In this document: piece by piece, positions 23,442-33,104 of the stretch
Layout: each line of letters begins with the position of its first letter
How positions within the stretch are numbered: the stretch's first letter is position 1
NCBI RefSeq assembly: GCF_000422505.1
Contig: NZ_AULX01000012.1
Coordinates: 1-64,000 of the forward strand
Length of the DNA: 64,000 nucleotides
Reading direction: 5' to 3'
Source: Paenibacillus pinihumi DSM 23905 = JCM 16419
GTDB taxonomy: Bacteria; Bacillota; Bacilli; Paenibacillales; Paenibacillaceae
Made by a program: the position numbers and the translations under genes
The notes under the pieces: model-generated
Told to the model about the DNA's origin: nothing
The model's database searches: none
The model's input: the letters and a program-made list of their open reading frames with translations, nothing else

Positions 23442-25325
23442 ATGGATATCATCTACCTCACGGAAAAGCTGTTCCAGCATGTGCTGGCGGTAACCCCGGC
23501 TGCCGCTGTTCTGATTGTGATGATTCTAATGGTCAGGAAGTGGTTCGGCGCACGAATCAGCCCAAGGATTGTCTATGGCCTGTGGCTGCTGCTCATCGTA
23601 AGGCTCGTCATGCCATGGTCGCCGCCAAGCGTCTTTAGCTTGTGGAATGCCGTTCCGGACAAGGTGCTGACCGGCGCAGTGGAGAGCATGAAGGCTTCTC
23701 CAGCCGAACAGCTTGCTGCAATTACGAATTCAAGTCCTCCGGTCCCACGTCTGCCATTGCTTCTGGATGCTCCGGCTACAGCCTTGGTATCGCAAGGATT
23801 ATTTGCATTTTTCCTGGTATGGTTGGCTGTTGCGGGCGGTCTTATGCTCTTGTATCTTGTATCCATCAGTTATTGGAGCTATGCGGTGCATAGAGCTTCC
23901 CGGAAATCCGCAGTTGCGCTAGAGGGGCTGCTGGACGAATGCAAGCGCCATGTAGGGGTGCGCCGCAGCGTGGGAATCTATCAGACATCTCTGGTCCATA
24001 CGCCCATGATGAGTGGTCTTATCAGCCCGCGTATTCTCATCCCGGAGGGGCTGATCGGCAAGCTGGACACTCAGGACTGGAGCAGCATCCTGATGCATGA
24101 GCTGGTCCATGTGCGGCGCTGGGATGTGTTTTGGAACCAATTGATGGCTGTCTTGCTGATTGTGAACTGGTTTAACCCGCTTATGTGGGTCGCTTATAAG
24201 CGCATGCGAGAGGACCAGGAGCTGTCCTGTGACAGCAGAGTGCTGGAGCATACGGGACGGCTGGAGTACGGGAGGACGCTGCTAAAATTGACGGAGTGGA
24301 CACAAGCGGGCTATCGGCTGAGCTGGATGTCATGGCTCCCAACGTACTATGCCGGGAAAAAGTCGATGACCAGAAGGAGAGTAGAGATGATTAAACAATT
24401 TACGGAAGGCAAACGGGTATGGACGCCGCTGGTCCTCCTGGGACTGGTTGTTGTGATTGTCCTGACCTTTACAGAAAAGGATACTTCCGCTCTGCCGCTT
24501 GCAGAGCAGGAGGCGGTTTTCGTCTCGCCTGCTGCCGGCAAGATCAACGTCCGTTTTGCTCAGGAGCATCCGTTTATTTCAATTGCAGGTGAGTCAGGGA
24601 CTCCGGTATATGCTTCTGCAGAGGGGAAAGTCGAGCAGGCAGATTATGTTCCAGTCGAGGGCAATCACATCCGTATTGCTCATTCAGGAGGCTATGTCAC
24701 GCTTTACAGTCATCTGGAGCACATTCAGGTTGCCGCGGGGCAACGGGTGCGGGCGGGGGATCAAATCGGTACAATCGGTTCGACCGGCCACAGCACGGGC
24801 CCGCATCTGAAGTTTACACTGCTCAAAAATGATAGTCCTGCCGATCCGCTGAAGTGGATCTATCCGGGTGCTGCGAGTCCGGCAGAGCATGATTTTGGCA
24901 CGGTGTTGAAGTACAAGAACAAGTATATGGGCAATGCGTCCAATCTGATCAATCTGAATCAGAAGCTGCCCTTGGGCGATGTCAGCAAAACATTTCAGCT
25001 TTACCCGGAAGATCGGATTGCAGAATTGAACTTTAAAGAAACCCCTGTCAATATGGACGATAGGGAATTTCAGCAGGCAATGCTGTACAGTTTCACCGCG
25101 AATTTCGTGCTGATCGACAATTTGGACGGGATGCGCTGGAATCTGGAAGGGCGCTCCTATTATGCGGATCGCAGCAGCATTGAACAATGGTTTGACAAGC
25201 CGTTGTCTGCTCTTCAAGACCCGCCGGAATGGCAGCGGCAGGTTGCAGACCGGCTGTCGGATGATGAATGGGTAGAGAGATTTGTGGGGGAGAATATTCA
25301 AGAAAGCCGACCCGGTAAGAAATAG
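23442..25325 (+). CDS. BlaR1-type M56 metallopeptidase fused to degenerate M23 and DUF4825 domains
   Basis: A 627-residue membrane protein. Helices at about 12-30, 40-58 and 115-145 precede the gluzincin motif HELVH (His219, His223) with downstream EDQELSCDSRVLEH, so the M56 protease looks intact. A further helix (about 325-342) leads to an exported half. Residues about 355-480 resemble an M23/LytM domain (GTPVYASAEGKVEQAD, YVTLYSHLEHI, GSTGHSTGPHL), but HxxxD reads H376-x3-S380 and HxH reads HLK (455-457), so zinc binding should be lost. From about 486, TVLKYKNKYMGNASNLINL matches DUF4825. The penicillin-binding sensor domain of BlaR1 is absent. It probably senses a wall ligand and signals to the BlaI upstream. 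Confidence 0.85.
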   Translation: MDIIYLTEKLFQHVLAVTPAAAVLIVMILMVRKWFGARISPRIVYGLWLLLIVRLVMPWSPPSVFSLWNAVPDKVLTGAVESMKASPAEQLAAITNSSPPVPRLPLLLDAPATALVSQGLFAFFLVWLAVAGGLMLLYLVSISYWSYAVHRASRKSAVALEGLLDECKRHVGVRRSVGIYQTSLVHTPMMSGLISPRILIPEGLIGKLDTQDWSSILMHELVHVRRWDVFWNQLMAVLLIVNWFNPLMWVAYKRMREDQELSCDSRVLEHTGRLEYGRTLLKLTEWTQAGYRLSWMSWLPTYYAGKKSMTRRRVEMIKQFTEGKRVWTPLVLLGLVVVIVLTFTEKDTSALPLAEQEAVFVSPAAGKINVRFAQEHPFISIAGESGTPVYASAEGKVEQADYVPVEGNHIRIAHSGGYVTLYSHLEHIQVAAGQRVRAGDQIGTIGSTGHSTGPHLKFTLLKNDSPADPLKWIYPGAASPAEHDFGTVLKYKNKYMGNASNLINLNQKLPLGDVSKTFQLYPEDRIAELNFKETPVNMDDREFQQAMLYSFTANFVLIDNLDGMRWNLEGRSYYADRSSIEQWFDKPLSALQDPPEWQRQVADRLSDDEWVERFVGENIQESRPGKK

Positions 25326-25403
25326 GTCTCTGATGTCCATGATTCTAGCGGGTTGTTAGTACGGATTTAGATTGAAATATGCGAAGACAAGGGGGTGTAA
25401 TTT

Positions 25404-26279
25404 ATGTCTGAGAACTATATCAACCGGATCGTGCAGACATACCCGGACTTATCCATTCATGGCTGGCAGTCGAATGCGATCGGGCAAAATAACGATGTGC
25501 TCATTATCAATGAGTCTCTTGTGTTTCGCTTCCCTAAGTATCAGTCCGGCATAGAGTGTTTAATAGAAGAAACCAAAATACTGTCATGTCTGAAAAGCCG
25601 GGTATCCATGCCCATTCCCGAGCTGCTGTACACTTCTTTTGAAGAATTGGAAGCAGGGAAGGTATTCACGGGGTATTCTCTGATCCAGGGGAGTCCGTTA
25701 TGGAAAAAGGATATGGACCAAATTAAACATGAAGATGCGCTGCAAAACTTGGCCGTACAACTTGCAGGATTTCTTATCCAGCTTCATTCTGTTCCAAAAG
25801 ACGAGCTGTGCACATACGTACAATTGGAGGATCAGAATCCCCGGGAAGAAATGGCTGCGCTATTTGAAGACATTCAAAGCAGGCTGTTTCCTTATATGAG
25901 GCAGGATGCAAGGGACGAGACAGCCTGCTCTTTTGAGGCTTTCTTCAGAAGCGAAACTTCTTCAAGCATACAAACCACACTTATTCATGGGGACTTTGGA
26001 GATTCAAATATTATATGGAACCCGGCTGCGCGACAAATAGCGGGCATTATCGATTTTGGCGGTTCAGGCCTGGGTGACCCCGCGTATGACTTCGCAGGCT
26101 TATTGTCCAGCTACGGGGAAGCTTTTTACAACCGGTGCATTCATCTGTATCCAAATGGCCAAGATATTGCGAAGCGGGTTGAGTTTTACAGAAGCACATT
26201 CGCCTTGCAGGAGGCTTTGCATGGATTAGAGCATCAGGACAGACAAGCCTTTGAGAATGGTATTCAAGCCTACAGATAG
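25404..26279 (+). CDS. Aminoglycoside phosphotransferase-family kinase
   Basis: A 291-residue APH-fold protein. The N-lobe includes QNNDVLIINESLVFRFPKY (nucleotide-binding lysine at about residue 48 region). The C-lobe has the catalytic LIHGDFGDSNIIWN (Asp in HGDFGDSN) and the metal-binding GIIDFGGSGLGDPAYDFAGL. This pattern is close to APH(2'')-type enzymes and related small-molecule kinases. Resistance activity is not shown by sequence alone; many such chromosomal genes have other substrates. The start has AAGGGGGTG upstream. Confidence 0.82.
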   Translation: MSENYINRIVQTYPDLSIHGWQSNAIGQNNDVLIINESLVFRFPKYQSGIECLIEETKILSCLKSRVSMPIPELLYTSFEELEAGKVFTGYSLIQGSPLWKKDMDQIKHEDALQNLAVQLAGFLIQLHSVPKDELCTYVQLEDQNPREEMAALFEDIQSRLFPYMRQDARDETACSFEAFFRSETSSSIQTTLIHGDFGDSNIIWNPAARQIAGIIDFGGSGLGDPAYDFAGLLSSYGEAFYNRCIHLYPNGQDIAKRVEFYRSTFALQEALHGLEHQDRQAFENGIQAYR

Positions 26280-26313
26280 CTGCCGATATGGCGAATCAAA
26301 GTTCAAAAGACGA

Positions 26314-26363
26314 AAAATACGCCTGTATCCCTCACGAATGGCTGAGGAATACAGGCGTATTTT
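26314..26363. terminator. Bidirectional terminator between APH-like and dehydrogenase genes
   Basis: AAAATACGCCTGTAT (26314-26328) pairs perfectly with ATACAGGCGTATTTT (26349-26363). Confidence 0.88.
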
Positions 26364-26458
26364 TAAACCGGCATATAAACGCTCAAACGGGTAGTAGCAC
26401 TTAGCGGTAATAGAAGGATGAAACCTCATTTGCCTACGATAATATCAGATTTTAATCC

Positions 26459-27529
26459 TTATTGCTGCCCGTTTGGATAGACCATTACTTTGAGGCTGCC
26501 GCTCTTGTTGGTGAGTGCCCGTTCAAGCGCTTCCCGGGTCTGCTCCAGCGTATAGCGGTCTGTGATCAGAGCGTCAATATCGACCAGCCTCGAGGCCAAA
26601 AACTCGATTCCGCTCGGATACGTATTCGCATACCGGAAAATGCCGTAGATATCCAGCTCATTATCAGCAATAAACGGAATATTGAGCGGAATTTCGTCCT
26701 GGGCAGGCAGACCGACTATCGCCAGTTTGCCGCCCCTGCGCAGCGAAGCCATAGCAGATTGCAGAGCCCGGGGATTCCCGGCGGTCTCCCAGGCCACATC
26801 GACACCCTCATCATTCGTGAGGCTTTTGATGACCGCAACAGCATCCTGCTCCCGGACATTGATGGCATGTGTCGCTCCCATCCGCTTGGCAGCCTCCAGA
26901 CGGATGGGCTCCAGATCGGTGACAAAGATTTGGGCGGCGCCAAAGGCCTTGGCTGCCGCCACCGCCATCAGACCGACAGGTCCCATGCCCATGATGGCTA
27001 CTGTAGATCCGGGCTGGAGACGGCTGCGTTTGGCGGCATGAATGCCGACCGAAAATGGCTCATTCAGTGCTGCTGCCTCATAGGAGAGGGAATCAGGAAT
27101 CGGGAATACAAAGTCCTCCCGCATTTTAATATATTGAACGAATGCCCCGTCATAGGGCGGTGTCGCGAGAAATTCCACTTTAGGGCACAGATTATAGCGT
27201 CCTTCCTTGCATGCCCGGCATTTGCCGCAGGTAACGCCAGGCTCCACAGCGACACGGTCTCCCGGTTTGAAGCGGGTTACGCCTTCGCCGACTGCGCTAA
27301 TTTCCCCGGCACATTCATGTCCGAGAATAATCGGCTTTTGTACAATGTAGCTGCCAATTCTGCCATTCTCATAATAGTGGACATCAGAGCCGCATACACC
27401 GACTGCCATTACTTTAATCAGAACTTCTCCGGGACCTGCTTGGGGCACCGGCAGCTCCTGAATGGCAATTTCCCCTGGCCGGGGCATAACCGCTGCTTTC
27501 ATGGTTGCTGGAATACTTGATTGTGTCAT
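26459..27529 (-). CDS. Zinc-dependent alcohol dehydrogenase, sorbitol/xylitol dehydrogenase type
   Basis: A 356-residue medium-chain dehydrogenase. The catalytic zinc region is AVGVCGSDVHYYENG, GHECAGEISAVGEGVTRFKPGDRVAVEPG; the structural zinc loop is CGKCRACKEGRYNLCPKVEF. The nucleotide-binding motif is AIMGMGPVGLMAVAAAKAFGA. HYYENG after the zinc Cys is a hallmark of polyol dehydrogenases acting on sorbitol or xylitol. The ATG at 27529 follows GGAGAG; the longer upstream frame adds sequence not found in the family. It is a single gene, separated from pepT by a terminator. Confidence 0.9.
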   Translation of the reverse strand: MTQSSIPATMKAAVMPRPGEIAIQELPVPQAGPGEVLIKVMAVGVCGSDVHYYENGRIGSYIVQKPIILGHECAGEISAVGEGVTRFKPGDRVAVEPGVTCGKCRACKEGRYNLCPKVEFLATPPYDGAFVQYIKMREDFVFPIPDSLSYEAAALNEPFSVGIHAAKRSRLQPGSTVAIMGMGPVGLMAVAAAKAFGAAQIFVTDLEPIRLEAAKRMGATHAINVREQDAVAVIKSLTNDEGVDVAWETAGNPRALQSAMASLRRGGKLAIVGLPAQDEIPLNIPFIADNELDIYGIFRYANTYPSGIEFLASRLVDIDALITDRYTLEQTREALERALTNKSGSLKVMVYPNGQQ

Positions 27530-27626
27530 GTAAACGCTCTCCATTCTGTCGGTTACTATATACTGCGAGGCTTGGAGCCTGCTTGACTCCATTTTAACCC
27601 TGAAGCAGACAGGGGGCAATGTAAAA

Positions 27627-27734
27627 AAGAACCCGCTTCCACACAAGGTGAACCCCATGGACTATCGGATTAACCAAAGGGTTGTTCCAATGTCACTGCA
27701 AGGGGAACGCTCAGGCTGTGGCAAGAGGGTTCTT
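27627..27734 (-). terminator. Terminator after pepT
   Basis: On the minus strand AAGAACCC (27734-27727) pairs with GGGTTCTT (27634-27627), continuing as imperfect CTTGCCACAG/CTGTG pairing, followed by TTTTTT. The loop is long. Confidence 0.55.
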
Positions 27735-27753
27735 GGTTGTTCTGATTTGAAAA

Positions 27754-28992
27754 TTAGCGGGCGTGAATCTCTGCGAAGCGTTTGGAGATTCCCACGATGA
27801 CCGTTGATGCTTTCACCATGTTATCGACAGACACGAATTCATATTTCCCGTGATAATTCTCCCCGCCGGTGAAAATATTCGGAGTCGGCAGACCCATGTA
27901 CGAGAGCTGCGAGCCATCCGTGCCGCCGCGAATCGGCTTGACGATTGGCTGAATGCCGAGACCAACCATAACCTCGTGTGCGGTATTGACGATTTCTTTT
28001 ACCGGTTCAATCTTGTCTCTCATATTGTAATACTGGTCTTTCAGCTCCAGCGTGATCCGGTCTTCGCCGTAAACAGTTTGCAACTCCTTCACAATGCTGG
28101 AGAGCTTCTCCTTGCGGGCTTCGAACTGGTCGCGCTTAAAGTCGCGGATGATGTACTGGAGCTTCGTTTCCTCTACATTGCCGCTCATCGAGGTCAGATG
28201 GAAGAACCCTTCATAGCCCTCCGTATGCTCCGGCGCTTCCTTGGCTGGCAGCTTGCTGTGCAGTTCCATCGCCATTTTGGTGGAGTGGATCATTTTATTT
28301 TTGGCTGTGCCCGGGTGCACATTGACGCCCTTGCAGACTATCTTGGCTGCTGCGGCATTGAAGCTCTCGTACTCCAGCTCGCCCAGTGGACCACCGTCTA
28401 CCGTATAGGCAAAATCTGCACCGAAAGCTTTCACATCAAACTTATGCGGCCCGCGGCCAATTTCCTCGTCAGGTGTAAAGGCGACTCTGAGCTTGCCATG
28501 CTTGATTTCCGGATGATCAATCAGATAGTGCATAGCTACCATGATCTCGGCAATGCCTGCTTTGTTGTCAGCGCCAAGGAGAGTCGTTCCGTCCGTCGTA
28601 ATGAGAGTCTGTCCTTTATAGCCGGACAGCGCAGGGAAGTCACGAGGCGAGAGAATAACAGATTGCCCGGCATTCAGTACAATGTCCCCGCCATCATAAT
28701 TTTCCACCAGTTGCGGATTGACGCCCGCGCCAGTCAGCTCGGTAGCTGTGTCCAGGTGCGCCAGAAAACCGATTGTTGGCACGGGGCCATCTGCGTTGGC
28801 CGGAAGTGTCGCCATGACATAGCCATTCTCGTCCAGTGTCACCTCCTGCATGCCGATCTCTTTCAGCTCCTCAACCAGCTTATTAGCAAGGATAAGCTGC
28901 CCTGGTGTAGTCGGACAGGTAGAGCTATTATCATCAGACTGTGTATCTATACGGGCATAGGAAGTAAAACGGTCAATTAATTCTTGTTTCAA
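27754..28992 (-). CDS. pepT: Peptidase T (tripeptide aminopeptidase)
   Basis: A 412-residue M20B metallopeptidase that removes N-terminal residues from tripeptides. Metal ligands and catalytic residues are visible in [49 protein letters not shown] and the dimer-domain [13 protein letters not shown]. Length equals the B. subtilis protein (about 410). It starts with TTG at 28992, with AAAGGAG 11 bases upstream; no ATG precedes the conserved N-terminus. Cytoplasmic. Confidence 0.95.
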   Translation of the reverse strand: MKQELIDRFTSYARIDTQSDDNSSTCPTTPGQLILANKLVEELKEIGMQEVTLDENGYVMATLPANADGPVPTIGFLAHLDTATELTGAGVNPQLVENYDGGDIVLNAGQSVILSPRDFPALSGYKGQTLITTDGTTLLGADNKAGIAEIMVAMHYLIDHPEIKHGKLRVAFTPDEEIGRGPHKFDVKAFGADFAYTVDGGPLGELEYESFNAAAAKIVCKGVNVHPGTAKNKMIHSTKMAMELHSKLPAKEAPEHTEGYEGFFHLTSMSGNVEETKLQYIIRDFKRDQFEARKEKLSSIVKELQTVYGEDRITLELKDQYYNMRDKIEPVKEIVNTAHEVMVGLGIQPIVKPIRGGTDGSQLSYMGLPTPNIFTGGENYHGKYEFVSVDNMVKASTVIVGISKRFAEIHAR

Positions 28993-29212
28993 TGGATATT
29001 GCGCTCCTTTCGGTTGAGCCCAGACTTGAACTTGAATTGCTGGAATACATTATGTCCTTTATTGTAGCACGACATAACCGGGATAGGGCAAGGAGCAGTA
29101 GGGAAAGGAAGTTTGATAAGTCATGCACGCCTTAAAGTCAGTGATGTCACCGCATTGGGAGAAAAACGAATCGCTATCGGTATACCAACCAATTAACAGT
29201 CGCATATGCGAA

Positions 29213-29247
29213 AGAATACCCCCACAGTCACCCTGCAGGGGTATTCT
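29213..29247. terminator. Terminator after threonine synthase
   Basis: AGAATACCCC (29213-29222) pairs with GGGGTATTCT (29238-29247), with TTTC beyond on the minus strand. The 312-base gap 28993-29304 between pepT and thrC holds this and presumably the pepT promoter; nothing else was seen. Confidence 0.75.
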
Positions 29248-29304
29248 CATTGCCAGCCTGGATGTAACTGGCTCTATGAATGTGAAGTCTACGTTGTTCT
29301 TAGC

Positions 29305-30699
29305 TTATGCCTGATACAATTTCACAATATGTTCAACCACGTCGGCCTTGGAAAGCTCAACTACGGTCTGGTATTGCGGCTTATCGAAAAGCTGGCTAAT
29401 CTGTGCAGGGAACTCCTGCTTAATGTTGACGAGTTGAATCGACTCGTCGAATTTCGCCGGATGCGCAGTTGCCAGTGTAACCGTAATTTCACCACTAAAG
29501 GTAAACCGGCCGGAAGCTGCAATTCCACAGGCGGTATGCGGATCAAGAAGATAGCCAGCCGACTCGTAGCCAGTGCGAATCGTTTCGAGGCACTCATCAT
29601 TTCTCACGCCATGGGCTGCAAAATCGGCTTGGACCTGCTTCAGCTTCTCGCTGTCGATTACGATTTTTCCCTCCGTCTTGAACTGGTTCATCAAGCCGGC
29701 AACCTGTGAAGCATCTTCATTGCAGAGATAGAACAGGTAGCGTTCAAAGTTGCTCGCAATCTGAATATCCATGGACGGGCTGTGGGTAATGTGGAATTCA
29801 CCCGGCTGGTACACGCCTTCTTTGATGAAGCGCTCCAGAATATTATTTTCATTGGTAGCCAGAATGAGCCTGTTAACCGGCAATCCCATTTGCTTCGCCA
29901 GATAGCCTGCAAAAATATCTCCGAAGTTGCCTGTCGGCACACTGAAATTCACTTTGGCTCCCGGAGCGTCCGCTGTCACCCGGAAGTAAGCGTAGAAATA
30001 GTAAACCGTCTGCGCCAGAATACGGGCAAAGTTGATCGAGTTGATTGCACGCAGATGGTATTGATTTTTGAATTCAACGTCGGCAAACAGCTCCTTGATG
30101 AGTGTCTGGCAGTCATCGAAGTTGCCTTTTACCGCAAGATTGAGTACATTGGCATCCTCGACAGTCGTCATTTGCAGCTCTTGAACCTTGCTCACACGCT
30201 GGTGCGGATGCAGAATACAGATGCGAATGCCTTCCTTGCCGCGCACGCCTTCAATCGCGGAAGCGCCGGTATCGCCTGAGGTGGCGCCGAGAATATTGAT
30301 AATGCTGTTGCGTTTGCGGGCAATGTAAGAATACAGATTGCCAAGGAACTGCAGCGCCACGTCCTTGAATGCAAAGGTAGGACCGTGGAACAGCTCCAGT
30401 ACATAAGAATCGTCACGCAGTTTGCGGACAGGTGTTATATCGGAATCCCTGAACGTGGAGTAGCTGGCTTCAATCAGCTCCTTCAGCTCGTCCCGGGGAA
30501 TTTCTTCGTTAATATAGCGGGAGAAAATTTCCAGCGCGAGTTCTTTGTAGCCCAGCTTGCTCCAGCTTGCCAATTCAGCCTCGGATAATTGGGGAATTTG
30601 CTTCGGAATGAGCAATCCTCCATCATCAGCCAGCCCCATGAGCACGGCATCAATAAAGCCGACCTCTCCAACATTCCCTCGTGTGCTTATATAGTTCAT
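29305..30699 (-). CDS. thrC: Threonine synthase
   Basis: A 464-residue PLP enzyme of the long (yeast/E. coli ThrC-like) class, converting O-phosphohomoserine to threonine. It begins NYISTRGNVGEVGFIDAVLMGLADDGGLLIP; the PLP lysine is in LFHGPTFAFKDVALQFLG; phosphate-binding ATSGDTGASAIEG and the PTGNFGDIFAGYLAK region are present. Two start ATGs exist: the one at 30705 touches the GAGGGG site, while 30699 has six-base spacing and is chosen. It is not next to hom or thrB. Confidence 0.93.
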   Translation of the reverse strand: MNYISTRGNVGEVGFIDAVLMGLADDGGLLIPKQIPQLSEAELASWSKLGYKELALEIFSRYINEEIPRDELKELIEASYSTFRDSDITPVRKLRDDSYVLELFHGPTFAFKDVALQFLGNLYSYIARKRNSIINILGATSGDTGASAIEGVRGKEGIRICILHPHQRVSKVQELQMTTVEDANVLNLAVKGNFDDCQTLIKELFADVEFKNQYHLRAINSINFARILAQTVYYFYAYFRVTADAPGAKVNFSVPTGNFGDIFAGYLAKQMGLPVNRLILATNENNILERFIKEGVYQPGEFHITHSPSMDIQIASNFERYLFYLCNEDASQVAGLMNQFKTEGKIVIDSEKLKQVQADFAAHGVRNDECLETIRTGYESAGYLLDPHTACGIAASGRFTFSGEITVTLATAHPAKFDESIQLVNIKQEFPAQISQLFDKPQYQTVVELSKADVVEHIVKLYQA

Positions 30700-30883
30700 T
30701 TGCATCCCCTCAAATGTGCAATTTGCTGTTTATTATATCATAAAACTCCGACTTATGACGTGTGATCTGTCCCATTATGCGGCATTCGCAGGAAAAGAAA
30801 ATCAGGCAGGAATACGGGGGTTATAGGGGCCAAATGGAAATCGATGATTTTTTTGCATTTCCCATGGTAATTTCGACGAAATC

Positions 30884-30892
30884 TGATATGAT
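30884..30892 (+). promoter_or_regulatory. Extended -10 promoter of the uracil permease gene
   Basis: TGATATGAT carries the TGn extension before the -10 TATGAT; no good -35 is visible. Transcription from here would give a leader of about 130 bases. Confidence 0.45.
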
Positions 30893-30948
30893 ATATAGCG
30901 GGATTTTTGCGGCTTGTCCGTGCCCATCAATGAGACAACGACGCCAAG

Positions 30949-30978
30949 ACCGGAATTGCCTGTGACAGGGCAACCGGT
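30949..30978 (+). other. Stable hairpin in the uracil permease leader
   Basis: ACCGG (30949-30953) pairs with CCGGT (30974-30978), and TTGCCTG pairs with CAGGGCAA inside with one bulge. No T tract follows. No PyrR-binding consensus or known riboswitch was recognised in the leader. Confidence 0.5.
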
Positions 30979-31031
30979 ATGTGCGCTTGCTGTAGTCATA
31001 AAACCACATCTATTAAAAGGAGTGCTTAAGT

Positions 31032-32333
31032 TTGGGTCAGCCACGTGAAATTCAAGTCGACGAACGTCTGCCGCTGCTAAAGAGCCTGCCGCTCAGCCTG
31101 CAGCATTTGTTCGCCATGTTCGGTTCGACAGTGCTTGTCCCGATTCTGTTCCAAGTTGATCCGGCAACGATCCTCTTGATGAATGGTATTGGAACCCTGC
31201 TTTATATCTTGATTTGTAAGGGGGAAATTCCGGCCTATCTCGGATCAAGCTTTGCTTTCTTGTCCCCGGTTCTGACTGTTCTTAGTACAGGGCATTCCTA
31301 TGAGCAAGTGCTTGGAGGCTTCATTGTCAGTGGTGTTATCTTTATCATCGTAGCACTCATTATCAGTAAGGCAGGGACAGGCTGGCTGGACATCGTGTTC
31401 CCTCCGGCAGCAATGGGCGCTATTATCGCCGTTATCGGTCTTGAGCTGGTGCCGGTTGCGGCGCGCATGGGCGGTTTCATTGCTCCTGAAAACCCTGCAG
31501 ATGCTGCTGCATGGGTAATGGACCCAACAGCTGTACTCATTGCTTGTGTGACCCTGTTCACGATCGTCATTTCGAACGTGATGCTGCGCGGCTTTTTGAA
31601 AATCATCGCGATTCTGATTGGTCTGGTTGTCGGTTATGTACTGGCTTACTTCCTGGGGTATGTAAATTTTGCCCCGGTCGTGGACGCGTCCCTGTTCTCT
31701 GTACCTACCTTCTATGCGCCTAAGTTCGAGCTGTCCGTTATCGCAATTATTGCGCCGGCAGCGCTGGTTGTTATTGCAGAACATATCGGGCACCTGATTG
31801 TAACAAGCAAAATTGTAAACCGTGACCTCTCCAAGGACCCTGGTCTTGACCGCTCCCTGATGGGGAACGGTATATCTACCGTATTGTCCGGTTTTGTCGG
31901 CTCTACGCCAAACACGACTTATGGAGAAAATATCGGCGTTCTGACGATCACCCGCGTCTACTCGGTATGGGTTATCGGCGGTGCGGCGGTTATCGCAGTT
32001 GTGCTATCGTTCCTTGGCAAGCTGGCTGCTCTTATTAATACGATTCCTGATCCGGTAAAAGGCGGCATCTCGCTGCTGCTGTTCGGGGTAATCGCAGTAT
32101 CCGGTATCCGGATGCTGGTGGAGACGAAGGTCGACTATTCCAAAACGACCAACCTGCTGCTCACCAGCATTGTGCTTGTTGTCGGCTTGAGCGGGTTTTC
32201 GCTCAACATCGGCAGCTTCAGCCTGAAAGGGATGGCGCTGGCGACGGTGTTGTCCATTGTGCTCAGCCTGTTCTTCAAGCTGATTGAGAAATTGAACCTT
32301 TCAGATGAAACACCTGAGAAAAGCGGTCATTAA
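31032..32333 (+). CDS. uraA: Uracil permease, NCS2 family
   Basis: A 433-residue nucleobase-proton symporter with 12-14 helices. It opens LKSLPLSLQHLFAMFGSTVLVPILFQVDPATILLMNGIGTLLYILI and has the transport signature GSTPNTTYGENIGVLTITRVYS. The QHLFAMFGSTVLVP and IAEHIGHL sequences fit uracil permeases (UraA/PyrP). The start is a TTG 9 bases after AAAGGAG; no ATG lies before the conserved region. It is a single gene with its own terminator, not part of a pyr operon. Confidence 0.9.
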   Translation: MGQPREIQVDERLPLLKSLPLSLQHLFAMFGSTVLVPILFQVDPATILLMNGIGTLLYILICKGEIPAYLGSSFAFLSPVLTVLSTGHSYEQVLGGFIVSGVIFIIVALIISKAGTGWLDIVFPPAAMGAIIAVIGLELVPVAARMGGFIAPENPADAAAWVMDPTAVLIACVTLFTIVISNVMLRGFLKIIAILIGLVVGYVLAYFLGYVNFAPVVDASLFSVPTFYAPKFELSVIAIIAPAALVVIAEHIGHLIVTSKIVNRDLSKDPGLDRSLMGNGISTVLSGFVGSTPNTTYGENIGVLTITRVYSVWVIGGAAVIAVVLSFLGKLAALINTIPDPVKGGISLLLFGVIAVSGIRMLVETKVDYSKTTNLLLTSIVLVVGLSGFSLNIGSFSLKGMALATVLSIVLSLFFKLIEKLNLSDETPEKSGH

Positions 32334-32367
32334 TCTGCTGGCTATCATAACTAATGTTGGAGTAAAA

Positions 32368-32411
32368 AAGAACCTGAGGAAGCGAATCGCCGCTTTCTCA
32401 GGTTCTTTTCA
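32368..32411 (+). terminator. Terminator after uraA
   Basis: AAGAACCTGAG with GAAGCG (32368-32384) pairs with CGCTTTCTCAGGTTCTT (32391-32407), followed by TTTC. Confidence 0.88.
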
Positions 32412-32705
32412 ATTTCTCATTCTTTATAATGTGAAGGGTTCCTCATAAAAAAGCTATCACAAATTGCTGCTTATTGCCAATAAGGCTGGAGGTTAATAAG
32501 GAATATAATTTTAAGTTTATAAATATTGGATATTTTCTTGAGTTCATGCAAGTGATCCCCACTAAATTCCTTAGCAATATCAATTTGTATTCGCGCTATA
32601 TAAAATGAGGCTCAAAATGTAGCGGAAGCTACTACACTCAGCGGGAAAGATAAATTAGTGAGCTTTTAACATAGTCAAGGTAGTCAAATTGAAAATAAAA
32701 ATACA
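32412..32705. other. AT-rich gap before the PadR module
   Basis: About 295 bases without a supported gene. It is visibly richer in A and T than the uraA side. A small inverted repeat (GTAGCGGAAGCTAC, around 32618) is the only structure noticed. Confidence 0.5.
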
Positions 32706-32734
32706 TTGCATAATAAGGTACTTAATTTTATAAT
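32706..32734 (+). promoter_or_regulatory. Promoter of the PadR operon
   Basis: TTGCAT (32706-32711), 17-bp spacer, TATAAT (32729-32734), ending 23 bases before the start codon. Confidence 0.75.
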
Positions 32735-32756
32735 GTAAACAAAGGAGGGAATGTAA

Positions 32757-33104
32757 TTGCAGATCGACAAAGAAGTTTTAAAAGGTCATATCGATACGAT
32801 TATTCTTTCCTTATTATTAAAACAGGATTTGTACGGATATGAGTTGAGTAAAATGGCCAGACAAAAATCCCTGCATAGTTTTGATCTTAAGGAAGGGACA
32901 ATGTATCTTTCACTTAAGAGAATGGAGAATAACGGATATATCGAATCCTATTGGGGTGAAGATGGAAACAAAGGGGGGAGGAGAAAGTATTATAGAATTT
33001 TATCTCCGGGTAAAGAAAGATTATTATTGAAAAAACAGGAATGGGTTTTAGTAAATCAAATTCTCAAATCTTTTTTGGAGGAGGAAGAACATGAAGAGAA
33101 TTGA
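32757..33104 (+). CDS. PadR-family transcriptional regulator
   Basis: A 115-residue winged helix protein: KGHIDTIILSLLLKQDLYGYELSKMARQKS, LKEGTMYLSLKRMENNGYIESYWGE, GGRRKYYRILSPGKE. This is the standard PadR pattern. It starts with TTG, 8 bases after GGAGG. It overlaps the membrane protein gene by 14 bases, the usual pairing in which PadR represses a two-gene membrane operon. Confidence 0.92.
   Translation: MQIDKEVLKGHIDTIILSLLLKQDLYGYELSKMARQKSLHSFDLKEGTMYLSLKRMENNGYIESYWGEDGNKGGRRKYYRILSPGKERLLLKKQEWVLVNQILKSFLEEEEHEEN

Noticed and set aside
27850-28980. A 376-codon frame opposite pepT.
   Set aside because: It is the shadow of pepT, whose metal-site motifs are all present on the other strand.
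30914-31049. Possible leader peptide frame running into uraA.
   Set aside because: It starts with TTG without a good ribosome site and has no amino-acid bias suggesting attenuation. It is mentioned with the leader finding but not called a gene.
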